From the NCBI GenBank assembly GCA_021848385.1, contig JAJZUQ010000009.1, forward strand, positions 1 through 64,000: a DNA stretch of 64,000 nucleotides. The letters run 5' to 3'. Source of the stretch: Deltaproteobacteria bacterium. Lineage in GTDB: Bacteria; Desulfobacterota; Desulfuromonadia; Geobacterales; Geobacteraceae. A program made the translations under genes and the position numbers. The notes below the pieces were generated by a model that was not told the origin of the DNA, did not search any database, and saw only the letters and a program-made list of their open reading frames with translations. Below, one piece after another: positions 17,201 through 26,120 of the stretch; the stretch's first letter is position 1, and each line of letters opens with the position of its first letter.

Positions 17201-17839
17201 CGGCCGGTCGGGATTCAGGCCGCGCCCCTTGTGCTCGGCGATCAGTTTGTCGTCGAGCATGGCACGCATATCGTCAAAGGAGAGCTCCTCTACCTTCTGA
17301 ATCTCGTGGGAAGTACGGAAACCGTCAAAGTAGTGCAGGAACGGTATGCGGCTGCGCAGGGTGGAGGACTGGGCAATCAGGGCAAAGTCCATAACCTCCT
17401 GCACGTTGTTGGAGCAAAGGAAGGCCCAGCCGGTGGAGCGGCAGGACATGACGTCGGAGTGGTCGCCGAAGATGGACAGGGCCTGGGCGGCAATAGCACG
17501 GGCCGAGACGTGAAAAACGGTGGAGGTGAGCTCACCGGCAATTTTGAACATGTTGGGGATCATCAGCAGGAGCCCTTGGCTGGCGGTAAAGGTTGTCGTC
17601 AGTGCACCGGCCTGCAGGGCGCCATGAACAGCACCGGAGGCGCCCCCCTCGGACTGCATCTCGACAACAGAGGGGACGTTACCCCAGATGTTCGTCTCGC
17701 CGACCGCGCTCTTGGCATCTGAAATCTCACCCATAACCGATGACGGCGTGATGGGATAGATGGCAATCACCTCATTGGTTGCATGGGCCACATGGGCTGC
17801 CGCAGTGTTGCCGTCAATGGTTACCATTTTACGACTCAT
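14261..17839 (-). CDS. por: Pyruvate:ferredoxin (flavodoxin) oxidoreductase, single-chain
   Basis: This 1192-residue homodimer-forming enzyme interconverts pyruvate plus CoA with acetyl-CoA plus CO2, using reduced ferredoxin. Domains run from the N-terminal pyrimidine-binding part (ITPSSVMGE near residue 30), through the CoA and gamma domains, to an 8Fe ferredoxin module (CIQCGICSFVCP and CTGCGACAHNCP, about 690-770) and the C-terminal TPP-binding domain (GDGWAYDIGFGG, then SNTGGQ). An extra Cys pair near CAGCGETPY ligates the proximal cluster in this family. Length is typical. It is monocistronic, with a terminator downstream, and is central to acetate metabolism in anaerobes. Confidence 0.95.
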   Translation of the reverse strand: MSRKMVTIDGNTAAAHVAHATNEVIAIYPITPSSVMGEISDAKSAVGETNIWGNVPSVVEMQSEGGASGAVHGALQAGALTTTFTASQGLLLMIPNMFKIAGELTSTVFHVSARAIAAQALSIFGDHSDVMSCRSTGWAFLCSNNVQEVMDFALIAQSSTLRSRIPFLHYFDGFRTSHEIQKVEELSFDDMRAMLDDKLIAEHKGRGLNPDRPFMRGTAQNPDVYFQGRETVNAYYPICEKIVQEEMDKFGKLTGRKYKLVDYVGAKDAERVVVVMGSGADVVQDTVDNLVKKGEKVGVVKIRLYRPFPLDAFLKALPKTVKKIAVLDRTKEPGALGEPIYLDVRTAIGEGMASGKCKLDGYPVIVGGRYGLGSKEFNPAMAKAVLDNLKAAKPKKNFVVGIEEDVTGCSLKVDYSYKNPMEGAFQAMFYGLGSDGTVGANKNSIKIIGEETSNNAQAYFVYDSKKAGSMTTSHLRFGKKYIRAPYLVQEADFVACHNFSFLEKYDMLSKAKPGATFLLNAPFGPKEVWDTMPKEVQQQIIDKKMKFYVIDGVKLGNEIGLGPRINVIMQTAFFKISNIIPLKDAVASIKGAIKKSYGKAGEKVLEMNYKAVEAGLNNFYEVKVPAKATSKLKMASAVSSKAPKFVKDVTGVIVAGLGDNLPVSRMPADGTFPTATSQYEKRNIATEIPVWDEKICIQCGICSFVCPHASVRMKAYDAKLLKDAPKTFKSVDCNIPEMKGKKLTVQVAPEDCTGCGACAHNCPAKDKQNPIHKALDMAFQPPLRAQEADNYDFFLSLPDVDATQVKLEALRGNQLVRPLFEYSGACAGCGETPYLKLLTQLFGDRMLVANATGCSSIYGGNLPTTPYAQRADGRGPAWSNSLFEDNAEFGYGMRLTVDQFTKSARENLAELADSKAFAANAKLAKEILSADQSGQTGIEAQRGRVEKLKAALKGSKDKTAQQLVPIADYLVKKSVWCIGGDGWAYDIGFGGLDHVIASGKNINLFVLDTEVYSNTGGQASKSTPMGAVGLFAAGGKPVSKKDLGMIAMSYGTVYVAAVSLSNPAQCAKAMLEAEAYNGPSLIIAYAHCIAHGINMTEGVDAQKKAVQSGYWPLYRYNPALAAENKNPLQLDSKAATISFEEYTNNENRYRMLKKANPKEADELMRKAGQWAKAHFAYYQKLAALNFEESGEK

Positions 17840-17910
17840 AAAACTCCTCCTTCTGATTCCTTGGATTATTCGAAACGCAATCGCTTCTCGTAGTACAGGT
17901 CAATCAAATG

Positions 17911-18504
17911 TCAAAGCTCGGACCGCCCCTCCATGGCCCGCTGCACTGTGGCAAGATCCACATACTCAAGATCGGAACCGAGGGGGATGCCATGGGCAAG
18001 GCGGGTAATCCGTATTCCCGTAGGCTTGATAAGGTGGGTCAGATAGAGGGCTGTTGCCTCACCTTCAACGGTAAAATTGGTTGCCAGTACCACCTCTTTA
18101 CACTCACCCTTCTCCAGCCGCTCCATAAGCTCCCGGATTTTCAGCTGGGCCGGCGTGACACCGTTCAGCGGCGAGAGTGCCCCCTGAAGCACGTGATAAC
18201 GCCCCTTGAAGGAGTGGCTCCGCTCGATGGCCAGCATATCCTGAGGTTCTTCCACAACACAGAGAAGCGCCCCATCACGGACTCCCGTGCAGATTGCGCA
18301 GGGGTCCTCCTCGGTAATACCGAAACAGGTGGAGCAGAAGCGTACCCTGCTTCCCACTTCCACCAGACTTTCCGCCAGAGCTTGAACGTTTGCAGGGGAT
18401 TTCAAAAGGTGCAGGGCGAGCCGTAACGCGGTTTTTTCCCCAACTCCCGGCAATTTCTTCAATTCAGCAATCAGCTTCGTCAGTGATGCAGAAAAATGTA
18501 GCAT
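17911..18504 (-). CDS. recR: Recombination protein RecR
   Basis: This 197-residue DNA-binding protein acts with RecF/RecO to load RecA at gaps. It has the N-terminal helix-hairpin-helix (LPGVGEKTALRLA, residues 18-30), a four-Cys zinc finger (C57, C60, C69, C72) and the Toprim domain with VVEEPQDMLAIE. The length is standard. It belongs to the conserved dnaX-ybaB-recR order on the minus strand, although about 190 bp with unusual palindromes separate it from ybaB. Confidence 0.95.
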   Translation of the reverse strand: MLHFSASLTKLIAELKKLPGVGEKTALRLALHLLKSPANVQALAESLVEVGSRVRFCSTCFGITEEDPCAICTGVRDGALLCVVEEPQDMLAIERSHSFKGRYHVLQGALSPLNGVTPAQLKIRELMERLEKGECKEVVLATNFTVEGEATALYLTHLIKPTGIRITRLAHGIPLGSDLEYVDLATVQRAMEGRSEL

Positions 18505-18530
18505 ATTTTTCCTGTAATATAAAACATTTT

Positions 18531-18586
18531 TTTATTATGCTTTAAATAAAAAAATTTATTATGCGTAAAAAATGCGCATAATAAAT
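18531..18586. repeat. AT-rich palindrome with repeated TTATTATGC motif
   Basis: A perfect 12-bp inverted repeat, ATTTATTATGCG (18554-18565) and CGCATAATAAAT (18575-18586), has a 9-nt loop. A further direct copy of TTTATTATGC lies at 18531-18540. It is in the ybaB-recR gap, followed by a GC-rich hairpin (CGGGCAG/CTGCCCG, about 18608-18631). No T run follows on the minus strand, so it is not a clear terminator. Confidence 0.6.
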
Positions 18587-18700
18587 AATAGTTTCAATGA
18601 GTTCTGATCGGGCAGGCATTTCGCGCTGCCCGTTCTATTTTAGCGGTACCGATGCCCTGCTAGGAGCAGGAAATAAACTGGTATTGCTGCGATGGTCGGC

Positions 18701-19015
18701 TTAAAACAGTCCTGGGATACTGAGTCCGCCCGTTATCTTTCCCATCTGCTCGGAAAGCTCACCCTGCACCTTGGTCAGGGCTTCGTTAACCGCCGCAACA
18801 ACAAGATCCTGAAGCATCTCCACATCTTCCGGATCCACCGCCTCTTTTTTTATCGTGAGAGAAAGCAGCTGGTTCTTTCCGTTGACCACAGCCGTCACCA
18901 TGCCTCCCCCCACCGTAGCCTCGGCGGTCTTCTGGACTGCATCTTCCTGCAATTTCGCCATCTTCTGCTGCATCATCTGGGCCTGCTTCATGATCTGCGC
19001 CAAACCTTTCGACAT
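18701..19015 (-). CDS. ybaB: YbaB/EbfC-family nucleoid-associated protein
   Basis: This 104-residue DNA-binding protein of the YbaB/EbfC family forms dimers that bind and bridge DNA. The N-terminus has the Met/Gln-rich helix typical of the family (LAQIMKQAQMMQQKM), then GGGMVTAVVNGK and the VDPEDVEMLQDLVVAAVNEAL helix. It lies between dnaX and recR, the order conserved across many bacteria, 70 bp after the dnaX stop. An ATG with upstream GGAGG supports the start. Confidence 0.93.
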   Translation of the reverse strand: MSKGLAQIMKQAQMMQQKMAKLQEDAVQKTAEATVGGGMVTAVVNGKNQLLSLTIKKEAVDPEDVEMLQDLVVAAVNEALTKVQGELSEQMGKITGGLSIPGLF

Positions 19016-19085
19016 CCAGAACCTCCCTCATACTTCGTGAATTTTTTTACTCGCACTTAACAAATTTTATATTACTAAAACGTGG

Positions 19086-20837
19086 TTATACCTTTTCGGG
19101 TTCATCTCCCCCACGTACCGATTCGATCACGCCGTCAAAAATTTCCAGCGCCGCAGCTACCACTGGATTACTTGCAGCCACTTCCCTCAGTTCCACATCG
19201 CGCGCGGACTGATCAAGACTTTTTTTTTCCAGGAGCGTAGGGGGGAGTCCTTCCGTATTCCCGCTCAACGGCTTGAGCTGAATCACCGTGGCAACGCGGA
19301 AATAGGCCTGGGCCAGACCGGTCAGGTCAGTCATGACATCAGTGTCTTTCAGCCTGTTATACTGGAATGAACCGGACTCATACGCCAGTTCCACAAGTCG
19401 GGGAGAAACCTGCATTGGTCTCCCATGCTCAAGCAGTGCTGCCAGCAGCGGTTTCTTCCCCCTTACGAACAGGACGAACCCTTCCCAGTCCCCACTCGTT
19501 CCAGCGACGCCGCCCGGAGATCCGGCATGCACTTCAGCAGGTTCCTCCCGTGGAGCAGCAGCCTCCGGCACTTTTCCGGCAGATGGCGCTTTGATGGCGG
19601 GAGTCCCGGCAGAACGGGGCTTTTCGACAGATGGTCCTGCCGGGCGGGTGCGGGGTGCCTCCCACACCGGCACGCCGGATGCGACTACGATTCCCCCTGA
19701 TTTTTCCAATGACTGGAGACGGGCCAGGATCTCATCGACCGGGATGACCGGCACCAGGTGCGCCATTTTCAACAACACCATTTCCAGAACCAGCCGGGGG
19801 AAACTGCTCTGAGCCATCTCGGTATCAGCCCGCAGCAACAGGGTCAGGTGGCGCTGGAGATCATCCAGGGCAACGCCGCCTGACAGTTCCCGCAATTCAG
19901 CCAACTCTCCGGGGGAGAGCTCGGCCAGTTCAGCGGCATCACCGACCGCCTTGAGTATGACGAGTGTGCGGAACTGGTCTATCAACTCCTGGCCAAAATG
20001 GCGCATGCTGTAACCGAAACCGTCGACCTGGCGCACAATGTCCAGAACACCCTGGCAGTCCCTGGCAAAGATCGACCGTATCGCGTCCTGCAGCAGGCGG
20101 CGGTCAACGACACCGAGAAGGGCGACCACATCGTCGTCCTTCACCTGTTCCCCGCAGAATGCCAGGACCTGATCCAGGGTAGACAGGGAATCGCGCATGC
20201 TGCCGTCCCCTTTGCGGGCGATCATGGCCAGCGCCCCGTCACTGATGCCGACCTGCTCCTGATCAACGATGAAACGGAGACGGTCAACGATCTTCGGCAG
20301 CGGTATCCGCTTGAAATCGAAGCGCTGGCAGCGCGAGAGAATGGTGATGGGAAGTTTGTGGGGTTCGGTGGTGGCGAAGATGAACTTTACGTGGGGAGGA
20401 GGTTCTTCCAGGGTCTTCAGAAGGGCGTTGAAGGCACTGGTGGAGAGCATGTGCACTTCGTCGATGATGAATATCTTGTAGCGGCTTCGTGACGGGAGGT
20501 ATTTGACATTCTCCCGCAACTCGCGTATGTCGTCCACGCTGGTGTTGGACGCCCCGTCGATCTCGAAGACATCAACCGACGTCCCCGCAGTTATCTCCGT
20601 ACAGGTAGAGCAACTGTTGCACGGCTCGGTAGAGGTCCCCTGCTCGCAATTGAGTGCCTTGGCCAGAATTCGGGCGGAGCTGGTTTTCCCTACCCCCCGG
20701 GCACCGGTAAAGAGAAAGGCATGGGCTATCCGGCCCGAATCGATGGCATTCTGAAGGGTCTGACTGACATGCTCCTGTCCGATAAGATCACGGAAAGTCT
20801 GCGGACGCCATTTTCTCGCTAACACAAGATATGACAA
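19086..20837 (-). CDS. dnaX: DNA polymerase III subunit gamma/tau
   Basis: This 583-residue clamp-loader ATPase joins the replicative polymerase cores. It has Walker A GARGVGKT (residues 45-52), a zinc finger (C64, C73, C76, C79), Walker B DEVH (126-129) and the sensor-1 region EPHKLPITILSRCQRF. AAA+ domain III reaches about residue 360. The region from about 370 to 460 is Pro/Ala-rich and low-complexity, and is followed by a tau-specific C-terminal domain. No obvious slippery sequence for a gamma form was identified. The SRP RNA gene lies directly upstream. Confidence 0.95.
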   Translation of the reverse strand: MSYLVLARKWRPQTFRDLIGQEHVSQTLQNAIDSGRIAHAFLFTGARGVGKTSSARILAKALNCEQGTSTEPCNSCSTCTEITAGTSVDVFEIDGASNTSVDDIRELRENVKYLPSRSRYKIFIIDEVHMLSTSAFNALLKTLEEPPPHVKFIFATTEPHKLPITILSRCQRFDFKRIPLPKIVDRLRFIVDQEQVGISDGALAMIARKGDGSMRDSLSTLDQVLAFCGEQVKDDDVVALLGVVDRRLLQDAIRSIFARDCQGVLDIVRQVDGFGYSMRHFGQELIDQFRTLVILKAVGDAAELAELSPGELAELRELSGGVALDDLQRHLTLLLRADTEMAQSSFPRLVLEMVLLKMAHLVPVIPVDEILARLQSLEKSGGIVVASGVPVWEAPRTRPAGPSVEKPRSAGTPAIKAPSAGKVPEAAAPREEPAEVHAGSPGGVAGTSGDWEGFVLFVRGKKPLLAALLEHGRPMQVSPRLVELAYESGSFQYNRLKDTDVMTDLTGLAQAYFRVATVIQLKPLSGNTEGLPPTLLEKKSLDQSARDVELREVAASNPVVAAALEIFDGVIESVRGGDEPEKV

Positions 20838-20895
20838 GGGATGATAACCTCATATGCAGTTTAAGGATTATGGGAGGGAGGTTGGTTTCGCGGGT

Positions 20896-21025
20896 TTGCG
20901 GTCAGAACTGATAGCTGGGCACCCCCGCGGCACACGGAGCCGGTTACTGCCGCTGCTTCCTTCCGGACCTGACGGGGTTCATAACCTTCCGTTGCGCGGG
21001 ACCCAGCTATCAGCTCTGACCGCAA
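20896..21025 (-). ncRNA. ffs: Signal recognition particle RNA (small bacterial type)
   Basis: The minus strand contains the universal SRP domain IV core, GTCAGGTCCGGAAGGAAGC, around 20955-20974. The flanks pair over about 24 bp (TTGCGGTCAGAGCTGATAGC with GCTATCAGTTCTGACCGCAA), defining a hairpin of roughly 130 nt. It binds Ffh to target membrane proteins. It sits between tRNA-Ser(GGA) and dnaX, a common location. Ends are set from the terminal pairing and may be off by a few bases. Confidence 0.92.
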
Positions 21026-21081
21026 TCATGTGCCGTCTGCGGGATGCTGAAAAGCGTGCCAGTGGCAGTGCTGAAAATAAA

Positions 21082-21172
21082 TGGCGGAGAGAGAGGGATT
21101 CGAACCCTCGGTACGCTATTAACGTACACACGCTTTCCAGGCGTGCTCCTTCAACCTCTCGGACATCTCTCC
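21082..21172 (-). tRNA. tRNA-Ser (anticodon GGA)
   Basis: The 91-nt tRNA has acceptor GGAGAGA/TCTCTCC, anticodon loop CTGGAAA, the long variable arm of serine tRNAs and an encoded CCA. It is one of four serine tRNA genes between dnaX and serS. Confidence 0.95.
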
Positions 21173-21219
21173 GCGAAGGGGAACTATAGTATAAACGATG
21201 CTGGTTTGTAAAGGGTTTA

Positions 21220-21309
21220 TGGCGGAGAGATAGGGATTCGAACCCTAGGTGGAGTCACCCCCACACCTGATTTCGAGTCAGGCGCCTTCGACCACTCGGC
21301 CATCTCTCC
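21220..21309 (-). tRNA. tRNA-Ser (anticodon CGA)
   Basis: The 90-nt tRNA has acceptor GGAGAGA/TCTCTCC, anticodon loop CTCGAAA, a long variable arm and an encoded CCA. It begins 2 bp after the tadA stop codon and may be on the same transcript. Confidence 0.95.
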
Positions 21310-21311
21310 AT

Positions 21312-21794
21312 TCAGTCTGCCGCAACTTTCTTCTGGCGCTTCCGCTCGCGCAAGGCCGCAAAGAACGTACTGATAGTTGCGGCGCACTCCATACCCCGTA
21401 CCCCGGTGGTCAGCGTCACGCGGTGATTGAGCCGGGGATCGGCGGAAAGATCGTAGAGGGATCCAGCCGCACCCGCCTTCGGATCATGACAGCCGAAAAC
21501 AACCCGCTCTATCCGTGCCAGGAGTATTCCCCCCATGCACATGACACAGGGTTCCACGGTCACGTAAAGGGTTGCGCCGGAGAGCCGCCAGTTGCCCGAC
21601 CTGCGTGACGCCTGACGGATGGCAATCATTTCGGCATGGGCCGTGGGATCATGGCGGGACTCGCGCAGATTGTAGCCCCGGCCGATGACTTTATCGTCCC
21701 TTACCACCACAGCGCCGATGGGGACCTCACCCAGGTCAGCGGCCTTGTTGGCCTCGCGGAGCGCGATCCCCATCCAGTACACATCGTCTTTCAT
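21312..21794 (-). CDS. tadA: tRNA-specific adenosine deaminase
   Basis: This 160-residue zinc enzyme converts A34 to inosine in tRNA-Arg(ACG), enabling one tRNA to read CGU, CGC and CGA. The zinc and proton-shuttle residues are present as HAE (H53, E55) and PCVMC (C83, C86), followed by the FGCHDPKAGAAGS loop of TadA proteins. The length is typical. Its substrate gene, tRNA-Arg(ACG), lies 9 bp upstream on the same strand, and tRNA-Ser(CGA) follows 2 bp downstream, suggesting one mixed transcript. Confidence 0.95.
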   Translation of the reverse strand: MKDDVYWMGIALREANKAADLGEVPIGAVVVRDDKVIGRGYNLRESRHDPTAHAEMIAIRQASRRSGNWRLSGATLYVTVEPCVMCMGGILLARIERVVFGCHDPKAGAAGSLYDLSADPRLNHRVTLTTGVRGMECAATISTFFAALRERKRQKKVAAD

Positions 21795-21803
21795 CTGATT
21801 AAA

Positions 21804-21880
21804 TGGCGCGCTTGGAGAGATTCGAACTCCCGACCTACGGATTCGTAGTCCGTTGCTCTATCCAGCTGAGCTACAAGCGC
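21804..21880 (-). tRNA. tRNA-Arg (anticodon ACG)
   Basis: The 77-nt tRNA has acceptor GCGCTTG/CAAGCGC, anticodon loop CTACGAA and an encoded CCA. The anticodon A34 is the substrate of TadA, whose gene begins 9 bp downstream. Confidence 0.95.
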
Positions 21881-21888
21881 GTGCAATC

Positions 21889-22371
21889 CTAACTGGCCGG
21901 TACGAAATCGACCAGGGTAAAACCATACTTGGGGTGTTGAAACGCATGGGTCGTCGGATAGAGCGAGAACAACCATCCCTTGAAGACCTCTTTCCCGCCT
22001 TCCATGATCCGGACCTGAGCCGCAGGGTTTTTCGGTTCATTGGACTGGGATGTAAGGGTCGTACCCTCCATACTGAAGTGGGGAAGGAAGTTCTCAACCC
22101 TGACGACCATATTGCTGCCGGGAAGGGGAAAGTCTGCACCCAGCGGCATGGTATAGACTGTTTCTTTATTGGCTGTCTTGTCAGTTACCGCGATCTTGAC
22201 AGCCTTCCATTTCCCCTTGACCGTATCAGGTACGACGACCACCGATTCTTTGCGCTGAACCTGCCCATGGGTCGACCCGACATTCTCCGCTTTTTGTTCT
22301 TCCTTCTTACTGCAACCAGCCGCTGCAATCACCAGCAGGGCGAACAGCATGCATCTCAGCGTGTACTTCAC
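21889..22371 (-). CDS. DUF2155-type lipoprotein
   Basis: This is a 160-residue predicted lipoprotein. The signal peptide KYTLRCMLFALLVIAAAGC ends in a lipobox Cys at about residue 19, followed by a charged linker. The rest matches the DUF2155 pattern, with paired beta strands containing MVVRVENFLPHF and a conserved KEVFKGWLFSLYP toward the C-terminus. I chose the GTG at 22371, which has AAGGAGG just upstream, over an ATG eight codons earlier. It sits alone between tRNA-Ser(GCU) and tRNA-Arg(ACG). Its role is unknown; it probably localises to the cell envelope. Confidence 0.75.
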   Translation of the reverse strand: MKYTLRCMLFALLVIAAAGCSKKEEQKAENVGSTHGQVQRKESVVVVPDTVKGKWKAVKIAVTDKTANKETVYTMPLGADFPLPGSNMVVRVENFLPHFSMEGTTLTSQSNEPKNPAAQVRIMEGGKEVFKGWLFSLYPTTHAFQHPKYGFTLVDFVPAS

Positions 22372-22415
22372 CAGATCCTCCTTGGCAAACGGCAAGACCG
22401 CAGTGCCTTAATAAA

Positions 22416-22508
22416 TGGCGGAGAGAGAGGGATTCGAACCCTCGATACCGGTTTCCCAGTATACTCGCTTAGCAGGCGAGCGCCTTCGACCTACTCGGCC
22501 ATCTCTCC
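22416..22508 (-). tRNA. tRNA-Ser (anticodon GCU)
   Basis: The 93-nt tRNA has acceptor GGAGAGA/TCTCTCC, anticodon loop CTGCTAA, a long variable arm and an encoded CCA. It reads AGC and AGU codons and lies 21 bp from tRNA-Ser(UGA). Confidence 0.95.
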
Positions 22509-22529
22509 AGGAATCTGTTCTGATATAAA

Positions 22530-22615
22530 TGGCGGAGGGAGTAGGATTCGAACCCACGGAACTTTCGTTCAACGGTTTTCAAGACCGCCGCCTTCAACCA
22601 CTCGGCCATCCCTCC
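22530..22615 (-). tRNA. tRNA-Ser (anticodon UGA)
   Basis: The 86-nt tRNA has acceptor GGAGGGA/TCCCTCC, anticodon loop CTTGAAA, a long variable arm and an encoded CCA. It lies only 12 bp from the 180-bp structured repeat that follows serS. Confidence 0.95.
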
Positions 22616-22627
22616 GGAATTCTAGCA

Positions 22628-22804
22628 TAGTGTCCATCCGGAAACTTCGGATGAGACACTATCAGTTTCCAGTTCGGAAACGAGGAGTTTTTCGTCCTGG
22701 CAAGAAAAACGACGGATTGTGCGGAGGCGTACGTTGGTACGCCGCACAAGTTAACCCGATGTTTGACGCCGCCAGGGCGGAAAAGAACCGTTTCCGGATG
22801 GAAA

Positions 22805-22807
<3 letters not shown>
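22628..22807 (+). repeat. 180-bp structured repeat, copy 1
   Basis: This element begins TAGTGTCCATCCGGAAAC and ends GTTTCCGGATGGAAACTA, so its termini are 18-bp near-perfect inverted repeats. Its reverse complement matches 59054-59233 over 180 bp, with about a dozen differences by eye. It can fold into several hairpins: a terminal one at 22629-22660, one with GTGCGG/CCGCAC arms in the middle and one with CGTTTTTC/GAAAAAC arms. It fills the gap between serS and tRNA-Ser(UGA), and its last three bases are the serS stop codon. It codes for nothing obvious and resembles a miniature inverted-repeat element. Confidence 0.85.
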
Positions 22808-24085
<1,278 letters not shown>

Positions 24086-24173
24086 TTACATTCTGATTAA
24101 TAAAGCTATATTTTGTAGCATTTGCACGGCCGACCGTCAACAGTTTTATCCGGCCGCCCGACTGGAACCGCTT

Positions 24174-25223
24174 ATGCTGCGAAAACTTGCGCTACTGACC
24201 TGCCTCTGTCTCTGCAGTCCGACCTACCCCGCCAGGGGAGCAGAGATCATACTCAATGCCGTCGGCGATATCATGCTGGCAGGGAGCGGCACGTCTGCCT
24301 ATGCCCGGCTCGGTTACGACTACCCCTTCGCCGCGACCCGCAACAACCTGAAAAAGGGGGACCTTGCCATCGGCAACCTGGAGGCTCCCATCACCAGCCG
24401 CGGCGATGAGTTCCGGGACAAACGGTTCCGTTTCCGGGCAGCCCCGGCAGCGGCAACAGCCCTCCGGGAAGCGGGATTCTCCGTGCTGACCCTAGCCAAC
24501 AATCATGTACTTGATTACGGCTCCGTCGGCCTCCAGGACACCACCGACCTCCTGGACCGGTGCGGTATCCTCCACGCCGGCGCAGGCAAGGATCTTGGGG
24601 CGGCCCGCCGGGCTGTCACCATCACCATCAAGGGGAAAAGGCTTGCCTTCCTCGCCTATTCCCTCACCTTCCCCGAAGAATTCTTCGCCACGGGCAGCCG
24701 CCCCGGAACGGCGCCGGGGTACCCCTCATTCTTCGCAGAGGACATTGCCAAAGCCCGACAGACAGCGGATTACGTCATTGTCTCCTTCCACTGGGGTACG
24801 GAGCGGGCAGAGCATCCCCACTCCCGCCAGGTCGCGGCCGCCCATCAGGCAATCGACGCCGGCGCCGACGTGGTGCTCGGCCACCACCCCCACGTCCTCC
24901 AGGGGATCGAGCGCTACAAGGGTGGTGTAATCATGTACAGTCTGGGGAACTTCGCCTTCGGCAGTCTGAGCCCTTCGTCACGACAGAGCGTCATCGCCCG
25001 GATCACACTGGGAGAAGGGGTCAGGAACGTGGAATTCATCCCCCTCAACGTATTGAACCGTACAGTCCGCTTTCAGCCGCGGGTCATGGAGGCCGAAAGA
25101 GGAGACGCGGTGATCGCCCACCTCAACCGCATTTCCGCACATCTGGGGGCGACCATCGTCACCGACGGCGGGCACTACATACTCGACATGGGAGAGGACA
25201 ACAAAAAGGTTGCCAGACGGTAA
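24174..25223 (+). CDS. CapA-family metallophosphatase-like protein, exported
   Basis: This 349-residue protein is of the CapA/PGA_cap family, related to poly-gamma-glutamate synthesis protein CapA. A cleavable signal peptide spans about residues 1-23. Family motifs are NAVGDIMLAG, GNLEAPIT, LANNHVLDYG, VSFHWGTE and GHHPHVLQGIE, which form the metal-binding site of a calcineurin-like fold. I start at the ATG at 24174, because the longer frame runs antisense through serS. No other capsule genes are nearby, so a role in polyglutamate synthesis should not be assumed; it is probably a periplasmic hydrolase. Confidence 0.85.
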   Translation: MLRKLALLTCLCLCSPTYPARGAEIILNAVGDIMLAGSGTSAYARLGYDYPFAATRNNLKKGDLAIGNLEAPITSRGDEFRDKRFRFRAAPAAATALREAGFSVLTLANNHVLDYGSVGLQDTTDLLDRCGILHAGAGKDLGAARRAVTITIKGKRLAFLAYSLTFPEEFFATGSRPGTAPGYPSFFAEDIAKARQTADYVIVSFHWGTERAEHPHSRQVAAAHQAIDAGADVVLGHHPHVLQGIERYKGGVIMYSLGNFAFGSLSPSSRQSVIARITLGEGVRNVEFIPLNVLNRTVRFQPRVMEAERGDAVIAHLNRISAHLGATIVTDGGHYILDMGEDNKKVARR

Positions 25224-25305
25224 ACGTAAATCTTCCCGTGAGGGGTCAGTGCCCCATGGAGCGAATGTCCCCGGTTTAGGCGACATTCAGGAGAAGGGTG
25301 AGGCC

Positions 25306-25842
25306 ATGCCACGACTGTTTGTCGCCATTGATCTGCCGGAAAACGTGAAGAGGGAACTGGAAAACCTGCGGGAGGAACTGCCGGGAGCGCGGTGGGTTGC
25401 CGGGGACCAGCTGCACCTCACCCTCCGGTTCATCGGGGAAGTCGAGGCGCGACAGCAGGGGGGCATAGCCGCGGCATTGCGGAACGTCCATGAAGGGTCC
25501 TTCAGCCTGACTCTGCGTCAGGCAGGCCATTTCGGCAGGCCGGGGAGGATTCTCTGGATCGGCATGGATCGCCCCACCACCCTCCTCGCACTGCAGCTGA
25601 AAGTGGAAGCGGCCCTCACCCTGGCGGGGACCCCCTCAGAGGAACGCCCCTTTTCTCCCCACATCACCCTTGCCCGCCTGAAGGGAACACCGTCATCCCT
25701 GCTTGCCGCCTACGAAGGGAAGCACCGCGGGTTCGCCGCCACGACCTTTTCTGTCACGGAATTCCACCTCTACTCCAGCACCCTCATCACCACCGGGGCC
25801 ATCCACCGGCGGGAAGAGAGCTATCAGTTGACCAGCTCCTGA
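25306..25842 (+). CDS. thpR: RNA 2',3'-cyclic phosphodiesterase (LigT family)
   Basis: This 178-residue 2H phosphoesterase opens 2',3'-cyclic phosphate ends of RNA. It carries the two HxTx motifs, HLTL (near residue 44) and HITL (near 123), with the family-typical RLFVAIDLPE start and HFGRPGRILWIG middle strand. The ATG at 25306 follows GAGAAGGGTGAGG. It lies 82 bp after capA on the same strand. Its last 19 bp overlap the end of the convergent DUF2288 gene. Confidence 0.9.
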   Translation: MPRLFVAIDLPENVKRELENLREELPGARWVAGDQLHLTLRFIGEVEARQQGGIAAALRNVHEGSFSLTLRQAGHFGRPGRILWIGMDRPTTLLALQLKVEAALTLAGTPSEERPFSPHITLARLKGTPSSLLAAYEGKHRGFAATTFSVTEFHLYSSTLITTGAIHRREESYQLTSS

Positions 25843-26117
25843 ATAAGCACGTAAGGGCTCACCACCAGCATCCGGAATCGTCGATCAGGGGCCGCGTTCC
25901 ATGCCTCCAGTTCGGCAGCCGCCGGTTTACGGATTTCCCCGTCAGCAAGCCATCCCTGTATGGCAGCCGCATCGTCCCCAGCTACTCGCGCCCCCACCTC
26001 GGCCAGGTCCAGCCGGCCCGCCACAACGATCAGACCACCCCGCTCACCGTGGGGTCGCAGCCACCCCCACTCCGCTACATCCACCTGCAGGGCCAGTTCT
26101 TCCCGGGTTGTCCCCAT
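25824..26117 (-). CDS. DUF2288 family protein
   Basis: This 97-residue soluble protein matches the DUF2288 pattern: EWGWLRPHGERGGLIVV, DLAEVGARVAGDD, a Trp-containing helix, RKPAAAELEAW and a RFRMLVVSPYVLIQE ending. No biochemical function is established. It starts 3 bp after the DUF1847 gene stop and is the last member of the four-gene minus-strand cluster yceH-Nudix-DUF1847-DUF2288. Its 3' end overlaps thpR convergently. Confidence 0.8.
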   Translation of the reverse strand: MGTTREELALQVDVAEWGWLRPHGERGGLIVVAGRLDLAEVGARVAGDDAAAIQGWLADGEIRKPAAAELEAWNAAPDRRFRMLVVSPYVLIQELVN

Positions 26118-26120
26118 CCC

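Noticed and set aside
21082..22615. CRISPR-like or tandem repeat array
   Set aside because: The recurring GGCGGAGAG and ATTCGAACC strings are the shared ends and T-loops of four serine tRNA genes.
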